Source: Elephas maximus indicus (Eukaryota > Chordata > Mammalia > Proboscidea > Elephantidae). Taken from it: a stretch of DNA of 64,000 nt. A program made the position numbers and the translations under genes. Where the stretch lies: positions 88,654,721-88,718,720 of the forward strand of contig NC_064830.1 in assembly GCF_024166365.1 (NCBI RefSeq), given 5' to 3'. Each line of letters starts with the position of its first letter. Within the stretch, counting starts at the first letter, position 1. Below, one piece after another: positions 43,190-55,131 of this stretch. Below the pieces are notes generated by a model, which saw only the letters and a list, made by a program, of their open reading frames with translations, searched no databases and had not been told where the DNA came from.

Positions 43190-43966
43190 TAGGACCTTAG
43201 TGCTGTGGAACAATTCAGTCAATTGGCATAATATAGTTCACAAAGTTCATGTTCTGCATCCTAGTGAAGTAAGTAGCACCTGGGGTCTTAAAAGCTTGTG
43301 AGCAGCCATCTAAGATACAATTACTGGTTTCCACTCATCAGGAGCAAAACAGAAAGAAAGAAACCAATGTCTCAGAGAAGAAACTAGTCTACAGGGCTAA
43401 TAGTCTACACAAGCCACGACCTCATCTACCCTGAGACTAGAAGAACTAGATGGTGCCCGGCAACCACTACTGACAGTTCTGAGGAGGGCCACAATAGATG
43501 GACCCTAATAGAATAGGAGAAAAATGTGCAACAGAGCTCAAATTCTTAAAAAGTCCAGACTTACTGAATCAGTTGAGACTAGAGGACTGTCTGTGACTAT
43601 TGTCCTGAGATACTCTTTAAACCTTGAACTGAAACTATCCCCTGAGGTTACCTTTTAGCAAAATAATGGAGTGGCACATAAAATAAAGGATATTATCTGT
43701 GAGTACGGTGCTCCATTTAACAACCGTGTGAGGCCAAAATGTCAACAATTACTCTAAAGCAAAGATGAGAAGATAAGGGGGCAGGGAAGCTAGCCTACTA
43801 GAAACAGAACAACCAGAATGCAACTCAAGAGAATGTTGACACATTGTGAAAAATGTAAATAATGGTACTGAACAATTTGTATAGAAATCGCCCAATGGGA
43901 ACTTAACTTTTTGCTATGTAAACTTTCACCAAAAAACACAATAAAATAGTAATTAAAAAAAAAAAA
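43190..43966 (+). repeat. Afrotherian L1-type LINE, 3' end (second copy)
   Basis: Includes 'cctggggtcttaaaagcttg' and 'actagtctacagggctaat', and ends 'aataaaatagtaatt' plus an A-run. It extends about 170 bases further 5' than the copy at 2365. Confidence 0.75.
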
Positions 43967-44116
43967 ACACTGTGAAGGGGCCACCAGCTTGCCATCTCTT
44001 CTTGAGACAGCGTTTACCAGAGTTGGGCCTGAGCCAGTGCCTTGGGACTGGAAGGACCTTGGTGAACTGGTAACTTAGGGGCTCTCATGCTTGCTTGCTT
44101 TAAACAGTAGAGCTCT

Positions 44117-44142
44117 TATTAATTAATTAATTAATTAATTAA
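44117..44142. repeat. (TTAA)n tetranucleotide microsatellite
   Basis: About six uninterrupted units of attaatta. Confidence 0.95.
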
Positions 44143-44277
44143 GAACACAAATATTTGCAGAGCCCCAACTCCATGTGAGGCTTTCTGCTAGGCCCTGGGG
44201 TGACAGAGGTGAACAGGCTCTCATAGTGCAGAGGGAAACATGATTAACACCAGATGCCTAAAAAAGATCAACGTTAC

Positions 44278-44755
44278 TGTTTAGAATTGCCAGAAGGTGA
44301 AAACAATTCCAAAGTCCATCAACAGATGAATGGATAAACAAAATGTGGTACAGCCATACAATGGAATATTACTCAGCCGTAAAAAAGAATGAGGTTCTGA
44401 CACAGGATACAACATGGATGAACCTTAAAAGCACTATGCTGAGTGAAAGAAGCCAGACACAAAAGGGCAAATATTGTATGATTCCACTTATAGGAAATGT
44501 CCAGAATTGGCAAATGCAAAGAGACAAAAAGCAGATTAGTGGTTGCTAGGGGCTGGGGTAGGGGACCACAGGGAGTGGCTGCTTAGTGGGTATGGGATTT
44601 CTTTTGGGGGGTGACGAAAAAGTTCTGAACTATGTAGTGGTGCTGGTTGTGCAACAATGTGAATCTACTTAGTACCCCTGAATTGTGCACTTTAAAATAG
44701 TTAAAATAGCAAATTTTATGTTAATTGTATTTAACCACGCACGTAAAAAAAAGCG
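44278..44755 (+). repeat. Old L1 (L1M-type) 3' end
   Basis: 'acaatggaatattactcagc', 'gaaagaagccagacacaaaa', 'gtgcactttaaaatagttaa' and a closing A-run, in L1 order. Confidence 0.85.
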
Positions 44756-46489
44756 TTATGATGCCAATTCAATGGTGTAACCAGGCGATGGGGGACTGGA
44801 GGTAGGCTTAGATAGAGTGGGCAGAGAGAGCTTGGAGAGATGGAGGGGAAATTTTGGCTGAGACCCAAATGACAGAAGGAGCCAGCCATGTGAGGATGTG
44901 CGGGAGAGCATCCCTGGCAGAGTAGACAGCAAGTGCAAAGGCCGTGAGGCAGAAAGAGCTTGGGGTGGAGGGGAGCAGAAGGACCACATGGCAGGCTTCA
45001 GGAACAAGCAGGATGCAGAAGGGTTAAATGCTGTTGGCAGCCTCATACATGCAAACCATGTAAGAAGCAGTCTTTTACCGGTATAAACTTATTTTGTGAG
45101 TTCAAATGTATCATTAGCTTTTACGATAAAAAAAAATAATTATAAGAACAACAGTTTTGTCCTAGAGATGGGGTCAGCTGAAGCCCCTCAAAACCTCAGA
45201 TTTGCCTCACACACACCCAGTGTCTGCTGAATCCCTGAATTAGCTCCTGAAAGTGATTTGAAAGCCGTTGACCTGATCAGCCCACTTTTCCAACAGCCCC
45301 TACTGAGCAGATGGGTGTACTGAGGCCCAGAGCGAGGAGGGGGCTCCAAACAAGGCAGGCAGCAGAGCAGGTGTTGGGCCTGGAGGGGAGGGACACATGG
45401 CTCCCTGGTTGGGAGTAGAAAGACCAGGGAGAAGGAAGGTGGGGTGGACATTTGTTGATTTCCACAGCCAATAGCCCTGATTTATGTGGAAGAAGATGCC
45501 GTTGTGGGGTATTAGAGGGCTCTGGACCCCACGTCCCTTGTGGAGAGAACCCCCTCCTCAACCCCTAGGCAGCCTGAGTGTAGGTGTGGGGCCTGGGCTA
45601 GGCCAAGGGCAAGATGCAGATAGCAAAGAGGGAGGGTCAGTTAGGAGTCAACCCCAGTGGCCTGAAGGCAGGACTGGGGTGGGGTGTCTGGGGCACAGCA
45701 GCAGCTGCTACCTGAGATCAGGACCATCCTTTTGCTTCCAGCAGGTTCTCCAAAGCCCACTCTCCTGTGACGCTCTGTGCTTGGGTCTACTTCCTGTGCA
45801 TCTCTCTGGCATCAAATAGCCCCAGTTGGTTTCTGTTGGTCACTACCAGGAACTCTGAAGGATTCAGAGGGTGCCCCAGACTCCATCAACTCTGCAGTCA
45901 TTTCTACAGTCCCTGCTGATGGCTGCTGAGGTCCCAGCTCTGCCACTGGCTGACCGTGTGGCCTTGGGCAGGCAATCGAGGGCTCTGCCAGACTGGGAGT
46001 AGGACGTAACAGAGCCAGAAACAGGCCCTCAGTCACCAAGTGTTCCAGATTCTTCTGAATGCACTTTCATGACTTTTGCCACACCCATAAACTGCCTATA
46101 CCCAATTGCCTTATAATTTCTCTTAAAATAACTTCCTTTTAAAACTTACATTGATTTAAAAGGCAACTATATGTCCCACTGCTAAGTGGAAAACCAATGT
46201 TGCTTGCTCTTAAAAAAAAAGGAAACACTAAATAATAAAGCCAACAAAAATTAAAATTAATTACTTAATTTTATAGAGCTGCCTGCTCAGGGCACTGAGC
46301 TGAGGGACTTTCTCCCTCTGTGGAAAAAGGGAGGTTAGTAAATGTCCGGGTTGTTGAAAACAGCACCCCAAAAAAGACTTTCTCCATCACTGCTATCAGA
46401 GTTGAGAAGAAAATGACTTTCTCTCCTGAGCTATATGGCCTCTTTTTTAGCAAGAACTGGTCTAACTGGATCAGTAGAGGCTTGCAGTA
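44756..46489. other. Intergenic, low in recognisable repeats
   Basis: About 1.7 kb with no gene I can support. AT-rich from 46100 to 46280. Open frames on both strands overlap and show no domain. Confidence 0.45.
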
Positions 46490-46680
46490 TTCCCTCGAGA
46501 TTCCTAGCTGTGTGACTTTAGGCAGTTCACTCAACTACTCTGTGCCTCAGTTTCTGAATCGGAGGCCCAGGGCGAGGAAGGAGCTCCAGGCTCTAAGAAT
46601 TAATAACAGTACTGACCCCACAGGGTTGTGCGAGGGTTAAAGCAGTAAATATTTGAACAAGGCCTGTCACAGAGTAATTA
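46490..46680 (+). repeat. MIR SINE
   Basis: 'ctagctgtgtgactttaggc', 'tctgtgcctcagtttctgaat' and 'gttaaagcagtaaatatttg'. Confidence 0.8.
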
Positions 46681-47104
46681 CTACCAAGGCCATCTAACTG
46701 ATGGGATGACTGGGATGCGCTCAAGAGCACTGAGGACTCCCCTCCCCTCCTCTCAGCCCTTGCTAGCCCGCTGGGGTGCACCTCTCCCTCCTGTGTCACC
46801 TTCACCCTGCCTTACTGAGCCCCCACCCTGGCCAGGCTGCTTTATACCATTCTCACGCCAACCCATTGAGTGCAGCGGGTTCATCAGGCCCAGTTCACAG
46901 AGGTTAGAACTGAGGCCTGAAGAGGTGGTGTGATTCCTCCACCTGTCTGTCTCTGTCTGTATCAGGTTGGGGGCAGGGAACACTGTGGATTCTGGGCTGC
47001 CCCCACCCCCACCCGCCCCCACCACGCATTATCTCTGGGCTAGGCGGCAGCAGCTGAGCCTCCCGGTATCTCTCTGATCCCCTGAATTTCCGGTTCCCCA
47101 AAGA

Positions 47105-47470
47105 CAACTCAGGATGTGGGGAGGGAGGGGCAGGGAGAGGAGGAGGGAGACAAAGAACAGGAGAGAGATCTCAGAAAGAGAGCTCGAGACTGGCGAGACA
47201 GAATATCCATGACAGAGACCGAGACACAAGCAGAGGGCCAAAGAGACAGAGACAGACAAGGAGACGCAGACAAAGAGCGAGGCACAGACAGAGGCAGACA
47301 GACAGAAAGACAAAGAAAGAGAGAGCAGCAGAGGCAAAAACAAAGAGACAGACAGACCTGTGGAGACAGAAACAGAGACAGTCAGAAAGGAGAGGGGTGA
47401 TCCAGAGACTCGCGGAGAGAGAAAGGGAGATAGGAGGAAGAGAGACACAGGCTGAAAATGAGGCAAAAAT
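47105..47470 (+). repeat. Long purine-biased (GAGACA/GACAGA)n tract
   Basis: Nearly 370 bases dominated by short gagacagaga/gacaga words, almost free of pyrimidine runs. All open frames across it are low-complexity. A candidate for triplex or other unusual DNA structure. Confidence 0.85.
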
Positions 47471-49333
47471 GAAAGCAGCAAGTGGGGTGGGGAGTGGGGG
47501 AGCCAGAGTCAGGGCTTGGGGTGTAGGTGTTAGAGAAGGGGGAGCCGGAAATAGAAAGAAAATTGGTGATTTTGAGAGCCAGGTGGGAGACTTTGAGATG
47601 TCCTCAGAGGCCCACCCAGGTACACCAGGAGGCAGACAGATCCTGAGGGTGCAGCCAGAAGGGCCCTGAGGGGGAGGAGGCCAAAGCTCCAGGAGTCCTC
47701 CCAGCCCCCACAGCACAGATGCCCTCAGGCATTAGCCCACTGGGCTCACGGAACCCTGTATCTCCAAGCCCAGGGACTCCCTGAGGCCTGCCGCAGAGCC
47801 AGCAGCCCCATGAAAAGGCCTCAGGGAGCTTCACTCTGAATGGCCTGAGCTGTCCACCTCCCTCAGGTACAGAGGTGGAGAGAGAGGCCAGCGGGCAGGC
47901 GCTCCCGTGGGATGGGACCAAGGAAGGAAGCACTCAGGAGCAGGGGCTGCCTTGGACTGCTAAGGCGGGAGAGCAACTGCCCTGCTTGGTCTGGCTACTT
48001 GCCCTGGCCAAGCCTCAGTCTCCTCATTTACAAAGGGGTGATAACGAGAAGAATTTACTCAAGAGTCATAGCAAGGGCCGAATTCAAGTGTGTGGCGCCA
48101 TGCATAGCACATGGTTAAGTGCCTGGAAATGGCCGCCCTTGTTCATGCAGGTCGATGCTCCCACAGCATCCTGTCTGTATGAGTCAGGATGCTTTCATTT
48201 GCAAATGACAGAAACCCAGCTGCAGCTGGGTCAAGCTAAAGAAGAGTGTTAACTAACTCATGTAACTAACAGTTCAGAGGTGAATCCGGTTTCCGGAACA
48301 AGTGGATCCAGGACCTCAGGCCGCATTCTCAGCAACCTGTCTCCTTCCATCTCCAGCTGCCTCCTCTTTCAGGCAGTCGTCCTCCTTCACATTGTAGACC
48401 CTGGCAGCACCAGACCCACATCCTCCCTTCTAATGGTCCCAGCAGAAATACAGAGCCCCATTCCCAGGAGTTCTGGCAAAAATTCCTGTGCAAAGAATTC
48501 ACTCTCTGAAATTTTCCTTTTCTTCTTTTTCTACCGATTACTAACCAGTACACAGCCTCCCACTCCCCCACCCAAAGTAGGCTGCAGTTTCACAGTGGTT
48601 TAGCAGCTTCTGTAACTTTGGAATTTGCTGTGTGACCTCAGGGAAATCACTTAGCCTCTCTGATCCTGTTTTCTTTTCTACAAAATGGGGTTCCTCATAC
48701 CTAATGGACAGGGGTGTGAAATAATGTCTGGCACACAGCAGGTGTAGAATGAGTGCCACCCAGTAACCATCCCCCCCTTCTACCAGTGATAGCCCCTAAT
48801 TTGCCTTGGGTACCTCCTTTATTTTCAGTCTCTTAGAGTCAGGGGTGGAGCACATGGCACACACCTAAGCCGATCAGCACATGGTGTTTTCCTGTCCAGT
48901 GACTGATTCAGGTGAGACGTGCACCCCAAGCTAGTCCGCTGGAGTAACTTTAGGGCTTTTGCTGGAAATACTTGGACATTTTGTCCCCCAGGATGGGACT
49001 CTGGAAGGATGTGGTCCCTGGAGCTGCCAGAGCCATCTCATGACCACAAAGGGAAAGAATGTATGGACTGGAGTCAACACAGAAAGGAGAGCTGAGCGCT
49101 GGAGAAAAGCTGGGAGTTGGTGATAATCCAGGCACACCTGAACATTTCCAACCTCCTCGCCAACAAGAGAACTTGTTCTCTCACTTTCAAGGACATCCTT
49201 TGGGGTGAGGGGCCCAGGTTTTAGTCTAACATCCTCAAAAGTCCTCAAGGTCCCACAGATGTTTAGTGGTATTGTTGGGACTAAAAGTTATGCCTCCTGA
49301 TGTGCATTCCAGTGTTCTTGACACCAAGCACGT
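47471..49333. other. Intergenic with a MIR and two old unclassified repeats
   Basis: 48180-48480 begins 'gagtcaggatgctttcatttg' (same old family as 50340 and 53428). A MIR lies at 48600-48760 ('gctgtgtgacctcagggaaatc'). 48840-49130 resembles the repeat at 19190. No gene recognised. Confidence 0.45.
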
Positions 49334-49852
49334 TGTCTTAGTTAGTCAGTGCTGTTATAACAGAATTACCACAAGTGGGTGGCTTTTACAAAGAGAAATT
49401 TATTCTCTCATGGTCTAGGAGGCTACAAATTTAAATTCAGGATACCAGCTCCAGGGGAAGACCTTCGCTCTCTGTCAGCTCTAGGGGAAGGTCCTTGTCA
49501 TCAATCCTCCCCTGGTGTTTCTCAGCACAGGAACCCTGGGTCCAAAGGACACACTTCACTCCCAACTCTTCTTTCTTGGTGGTAGGAGGTCCCTCTCCTC
49601 TCTGCTCGGTTGTCTTTTTTATATCTCAAAAGACGTTGACTCAAGATACAACCTAATCCTGTAGATTGAGTCCTGCTTCATTAACATAACTGCCTTTAAT
49701 TCTGCCTTATTAGCATCATAGAGGTTAGGGTTTACAACACATAGGATAATCACATCAGATCACAAAATGGAGGACAACCACGTACTACTGGAAATCATGG
49801 CCTCACCAAGTCAACACATATTTTTGAGGGATACAATTCAATCCATAACACA
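49334..49852 (-). mobile_element. MaLR-like solo LTR
   Basis: Antisense LTR from 'tgtcttagttagtcagtgct' to 'aattcaatccataaca', clearly related to 27859-28362 along its length. Fossil solo LTR with no internal region. Confidence 0.65.
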
Positions 49853-49996
49853 GAAAGGCTTCTCTTTGGAATGATTGCTTGTCAGCCATGAGGCTAATAA
49901 AATCAAATAAATAAAACAGAAGTAAAGGAAGTCTGGAAAGATTTGCCTGAGGGAATTGAGGAGAGAGAAGGACAATGGGAGGGAATTAGGGAGCTG

Positions 49997-50158
49997 TGGG
50001 GGTAGACCTCATGATGCAGTGCTTAAGAGCTCACCTGCTAACAGGTCAGCAGCTCAAATCCACCAGCCGCTCTTCGGAAACCCTGTGGGACAGCTCTACT
50101 CCGTCCTAGAAGGTCACTATGAGACAAAATCGGCTCTATAGCAATAGGGTTTTTTTCA
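49997..50158 (+). repeat. AfroSINE, sense
   Basis: Head 'gatgcagtgcttaagagctc', 'gcagctcaaatccaccagcc', tail 'tctatagcaatagggttttt'. Confidence 0.87.
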
Positions 50159-50339
50159 GGTTGCCTGCAGTGACGGGGAAGATGGAGGAAATGGTCATCC
50201 AGGCGTCTCCCAGCAGGAAAGGAGGAGGTGGTGGGTGAGAGAAAAAGTGGGCCTGGCAGTTTCTCATATTGGCCACCAGGGTATCATCACCAGGCAGGAT
50301 GGCTTGATTGTGGTTGGGGTTTGGTGGAAATGTCATTTA

Positions 50340-50830
50340 GGAATCTTTTTGTTGCAAGTGACAGAAAGCCTGACTCCATCTGGTCCAAGAAACGGAAGAA
50401 GAGAAAGAAGGAAAGGAAGAGGGGAAGGGAGGGAGGAAGGAGGAAAGGGATTGACTGGCTCATGTTACAGAAGAGTCAAGGAATAATGGCTTTGGACACA
50501 TTGGATCCAGGTGCTTCAGACGTGCCATCAGGACTCAGCTTTTCTATTCCCATTCCTGCTGACTCTGCTTGCCTCTGGTGCCTTTATTCTCAGGCAGACT
50601 CTCTACAAGTGGACGCCTGCAAGAGCCCAGGCTATGTCTTACCAGCTCGGCAGTGCCAGTCAATAAAGAGCTTCTCTTTCCCATTGGCTTCATCAAAAAT
50701 CTCAGGAATGTGTCTCATTGGCCGAATTGGGTCATGGGCCCCTGTATCAAGCAATTATTGTGGCCAGGGGTGGATGTAATGATCAGCCAGTCCTGGGTCA
50801 CATGCCCATCTCACAAGTAGTCCCACTCGA
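50340..50830. repeat. Ancient repeat of the 'ttgcaagtgacagaaa' type
   Basis: Preserves the order 'gttgcaagtgacagaaagcc', 'ggctcatgttacagaag', 'attggatccaggtg', 'tcaggcagactctc', 'gtggccaggggtggatg', 'gtcacatgcccatc'. It includes a local purine-rich expansion (50390-50452). Related copies at 48180 and 53428; class not assigned. Confidence 0.5.
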
Positions 50831-53427
50831 GTCACCTGAACTGCAAATGGGGGCAGGGTGCTCCCCCAAAGGTAATCCAGATGGCATCATTGGGAGAAGG
50901 AGGAATGGAGGCTAGCAGGCAAAAATAAAAGATATCCTCTCCAGATGTTAAAAGTGATCGGCAAAATGCTAATAAGAACTTTTTCTTAAAGGCCCTGAAG
51001 TCAAATCAATTTGGGAAATGCTAGTTAAGCAAAGATATTATCACAGGACTTCTTGGAGCCTTTAATACATGCATGCATATTGTGACTATGCAAGAATACA
51101 CTGGAGAATGCAGCTCTCCCCCAAATTCTTCTGACCACAAAGTCCTTTCTCGTGAAGCTTCTCACATGACTCACAGGGCACACAATGCATTTTGGGAAGA
51201 ACTGCACTAAACCCCAGCAAAAGCCAGAGCTACTGTGTCACTGTTGACACCTTACCCAGTTCAGTGTACACTGCCTGGCTCAGCTGCCAGCAACTGGCTC
51301 CCTTTGCCTGAGGGATGGCTCTGGCCACTGGAGCCCACTGTGCCCATATGAGTGCAGGCCAGAGGTTTTAGAGAACTAACACCCCAGGGAACAGCCCTCA
51401 ACCAGTGACTAACAGAAGCAGATGTATAAATGCCCCGGCTCCCTCACATGCCTAGTGCTCCAGGCTGGTGGATAACTCACATGCCTGTGCTCCAGGCTGG
51501 TTCCCAGAGTTCCCCTGCAAGTCTGAGCTCCAGTTGCCCACAGTGGTCATTGGCTTTATAATGCCTTCATTGGCTGTCTTCTCTCCTGTCTCACTTTCCT
51601 GCTCTCCTTTCTGGGACCATCTCCCAAATAAACTACTTACACTAAAGCCCTTACCTCAAGGTCTGCTTCTGGGAGAACCCACATCAAGAGAACTGTTACC
51701 TCCTGATGGCTTTAAAAGCACTCAGATGTCTCTGTCAGCAATTGCAGAAACTCCCTTTCTCTCTCATTTATCATTAAACCTACCTTTCCCCCAACAACAA
51801 AATTCAAGAATAATCTATTTCTGCTTCCTAGGTTTCATTGGCAGGGATTCTCCCAACTGGCCAACTCAATGTACCAAGAAACTCCAGAACCAGCCCCGCA
51901 GACCTCATTGGATTGGCTCTGCTCTCTCTGTTCCACCTGGTCCATCGAACTGATGGAAGCAAAGCCACACCCCCTCGCTTGGTCCAAGAAACACTAATGG
52001 GAAACTGCTCTTGGTGCTTCATCAAATTCCCCTACCACTGTCACCATCTACCAAGGCAAGGACCAGAGTCACCCTGGACCCTTCCCATTCCCCACAGCCA
52101 TAGCCAACCCATGACTGCATCCCATTTTTTTTTTTACCTCCCAAACACCTCCTAATTCTACACCTCTGTCCATCCCCCCTGCCACGTCTTTGGCCGCCCC
52201 ACCGTTTTTCAGTTAGATTTCGCCAACAACCTCCTCAGTAGTCTTCCTGCCTCTTGTTTAACTGCCCTCACAAGAGGTCAACCAAGCCATACATTTTTGC
52301 TAACACACCAACCTGATCGTGTTGTCCTCAGCTCCAAACCCTCCAGAGGCCGCCCACAGGGCTCAAGACAAAGTTCTCACTCCCCACTCTTCGTTATTAT
52401 GAAATGAATCAGACATGCACTTAAAGAATAATACATCAAACACTCACATACCCCACCCTGCTTAAGAATAAGACATTACAAATATCACTGAAGCCTGCCT
52501 TGAACTTGGCCACAACATCATTCCTCACCCCCCACTTCACGCTACCACTGTCCTGAATTCCTCATTCCTCCTACCTATCTTGATACTCTTCCACATATGT
52601 GTATCCCCAAACAGTACATATCATTTTGACACGTTTGTAACTTCACAAAAGCACTTGCTTTCCTTTTTTCACCCCACATTACGTTGATGAATTTCATCAA
52701 TGTTGGAGGGTGTTGCTCCGATTCACTCATTTTTATCTGCTGTCGAGTATCATTGTGTGAGCATACTACAGTTTGTTGATTGCTGATGGGCATGTGTCCA
52801 GGTGTGGGCCATCGCAAGGGTGCCCTAAACCTTCTCATACTCGCCTCCTGGAGCCGTGGGGTAGGATTTGTCAGGGTTTATACCCAGGAACTTGCTAAGT
52901 CAAAGGAAATACGCACCTTCAGCTTTGCTATACGTTGCTAGATTATTCTCCATAGTGGTCCTACCAACATATCTTGTTGGTGAACAATTCTGTGTCCCTC
53001 AGCCCAGGGACTAAGACACCTCTGCCCCTATTTCCTCCAAATAAAATTATTTAACTCCACCTGTTTATGTCCAACCTGTCCAGCTCCCTTCCCAAGCCCT
53101 TACTCCCCCATCTTCTCCCATCGGGGTTCTTATAAGCTCCCCCGTGCAGGACAGTGGCGTTTTGTAGGGTAACCAGAAAGAGGAGGTGATTCGAGGCCAA
53201 AAGCTGCTGATCTAGTCCCAGACTTGCCTCTTTAGTTGTGTGCCTTTGGACAAGTCACTTCACTTCTCTGAGCCTTTTTACCCTCACATGCAAAATGGAG
53301 ATGACAGTAACTGACAATAGGCTTGTCAAGATGATTACATAAGCATGTAAATGCAGTAGGTGCTCTACAAGGAGAAGCTGTTGTTAACACCTTTGGAGTC
53401 CACAGAGGACTGCCAACAACTTTATGT
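50831..53427. other. Intergenic, an L2 piece, an L1 scrap and a MIR
   Basis: 52200-52400 looks L2-like ('ccaaaccctccagaggcc', 'aagacaaagttctcac'). 52600-52980 resembles antisense old L1 ('gttgattgctgatgggcatg'). A sense MIR is at 53205-53370 ('agttgtgtgcctttggacaag'). No coding gene recognised. Confidence 0.45.
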
Positions 53428-53890
53428 ATCAATCAGGACTACTTTGGTTGTATGTGACAGAAACCACACGTCAAGTCAGTTGAAGAAAATGGTAATTTAT
53501 TGGGCCATGTAACTGGGAAGTCTTGGTTGGGGGACAGGTCTCATTTCAGGTGAGACTGGACCCATGAGTTCTAATGACACTACCAGGAACCTGGCCCTGT
53601 CCATCTCTCTAGGCCATGCTGCCCTCTACATTAGCTTTACTGGGGTGAGATAAATAAATAAATAAGAGCTTCTCCTCATCACCTCCTGCCCAAATCTCAA
53701 GGCTGCTTTTCATTGGCCCAGCTTGCGTCACATGCCCATACCTGAACCAATCATGATGACCAGGAGAAAGGACGGTGATGATGGTCCAGGTCTGGGTCAT
53801 GTGCTCACCCTGAGGTAGGAGGTAGTCAACAATCTCTAAAACCACATGGGATGAGATTGGGGAAGGAGTGGATCCCAGAGGAAAACTGAG
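53428..53890. repeat. Ancient repeat of the 'aatcaggactactttgg' type
   Basis: Related to 50340-50830: 'ggttgtatgtgacagaaacc', 'tttattgggccatgtaactg', 'ttgcgtcacatgcccat', 'ctgggtcatgtgctcacc'. Orientation and class not assigned. Confidence 0.5.
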
Positions 53891-54017
53891 GTGAATCTCC
53901 CAAAATAAGGGGAAATGAATCCTGGCCAGGTAAAAACGACATTAAGAATCTGCATTTTAACAAGATCTCCAGGTGATCTGTCTGCACATCAAAATTTTGA
54001 AAGTGCCACCGTCTATA

Positions 54018-54212
54018 TTAATGCTGTGGTTAAGCATTTGGCTGCTAACCAAAAGGTTGGGAGCTCAAACCAAACCAGCAACTCTGTGGGAGAAAGACCT
54101 GGCGATCTGCTCTCATAAGATTACAGCCTAGAAAATCCTATGGGGCAGTTCTACTCTGTCACACAGGTTGCTACGAGTTGGAATCAACCCGAGAGCCGAC
54201 TAACAACATTTA
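54018..54212 (+). repeat. AfroSINE, sense, divergent subtype
   Basis: Head 'atgctgtggttaagcatttgg', body 'gagaaagacctggcgatctg', tail 'gagagccgactaacaaca'. Like 18922-19127 it belongs to the longer, more diverged subtype. Confidence 0.85.
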
Positions 54213-54700
54213 ACGTTTTAGACAATTTTGTAGGTTCTGTTTTAATGAAAAATCACAAAAGGTAAGAACTACCAAAGCCCTTGGAGGTCTCCTGGTCCAC
54301 CCCCTTGTTTTAAAAAAGGAGAAACTGAGGACCAGTGGAGAAGGAACTCGCTCTGGCCAGCCACTCCCACCCAGGGCCGTCCTCCACATCCCACTCTCCC
54401 GCCTGCTCAGCAATCATCTTGCCTGCCATGTCTGTTTCTCATGGGGAATGCAAAAGTGCCAGCCTGCCCTAGTCATCATCTATCCTCAGTCATACAATAC
54501 CTGGCCAGGCCCCTCAGAAGCACTGAGCCCTTGTGGAGAAGGATGGAGACACACAGACCGAACAGACCGACAGAAACACACACACATTCACACACACGCA
54601 GATCTATCCAGACAGCCTCTGACTCACAGATTCACACAGACACACGTAGACACTCAGCACACCCCACCCTTAGCCACCAGGCCCACCAAAGCCAAGAGAG
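54213..54700. other. Downstream flank of LAT, CA-rich
   Basis: No gene. 54548-54660 is rich in CACACA and GACACA words. It lies just past the LAT poly(A) site. Confidence 0.5.
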
Positions 54701-54704
54701 CTAC

Positions 54705-55131
54705 AGACCACACCAGCCTTTATTCTATGTCAAAGAGTAGGGCTGGGGCTAGGGTAGTCCATTCTCAGGCTGCGTCAGAAGGTGCAGAGTGTTGGGGGAA
54801 CACAAGCTGGACCCCAAAGTGACAATAAGTTAGGGGGAAATTCTCAGGCTGATATCAGGCTGGAACGAAGGCATAGCCAAGGCGCCCAGAGCCACTTCCG
54901 GCTGCCCAGCTCTGCCATCCCACAAGGCTGGCTCCAGGCAGACTCGCCTTACCTGAAACACCACAGGGCAGGGGTAAGGGTGTAGGTAATGGGCTCAAGG
55001 GTCAGCAGGGGTCAGAAGACGCCCCCAGAGTCAGAGAGGATAGGCCTGAGATGGAGGGGAGGGTTGGAAAGGGGTTCTTGAGGGCAGGGCCAGGGATGGG
55101 AGGGGCTCTCACCAGGTCCTCAGTTAAGCTT
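54705..55131 (-). other. LAT: LAT 3' UTR with a 160 bp intron
   Basis: After the stop, 19 nt lead to a donor (cctg/gtgag, exon end 55113) and an acceptor (tttcag, exon start 54952), bounding an intron at 55112-54953. The joined sequence resembles the human 3' UTR as I remember it (GAGGACCTG joined to GTAAGGCGAGTCTGCC). The junction is under 50 nt from the stop, so it would not be expected to trigger nonsense-mediated decay. Confidence 0.7.
54719..54724 (-). terminator. LAT: poly(A) signal of LAT
   Basis: AATAAA on the minus strand (tttatt on +), preceded by 'gacatag' and followed by a GT-rich segment (ggctggtgtggtctgtag). It closes the LAT 3' UTR, and the convergent SBK1 signal lies about 41 kb away. 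Confidence 0.85.

Noticed and set aside
47116-47716. Open frames on both strands across the purine-rich tract
   Set aside because: Low-complexity translation (Arg/Asp/Glu/Gln repeats on one strand, Ser/Leu/Cys on the other) from a simple repeat.
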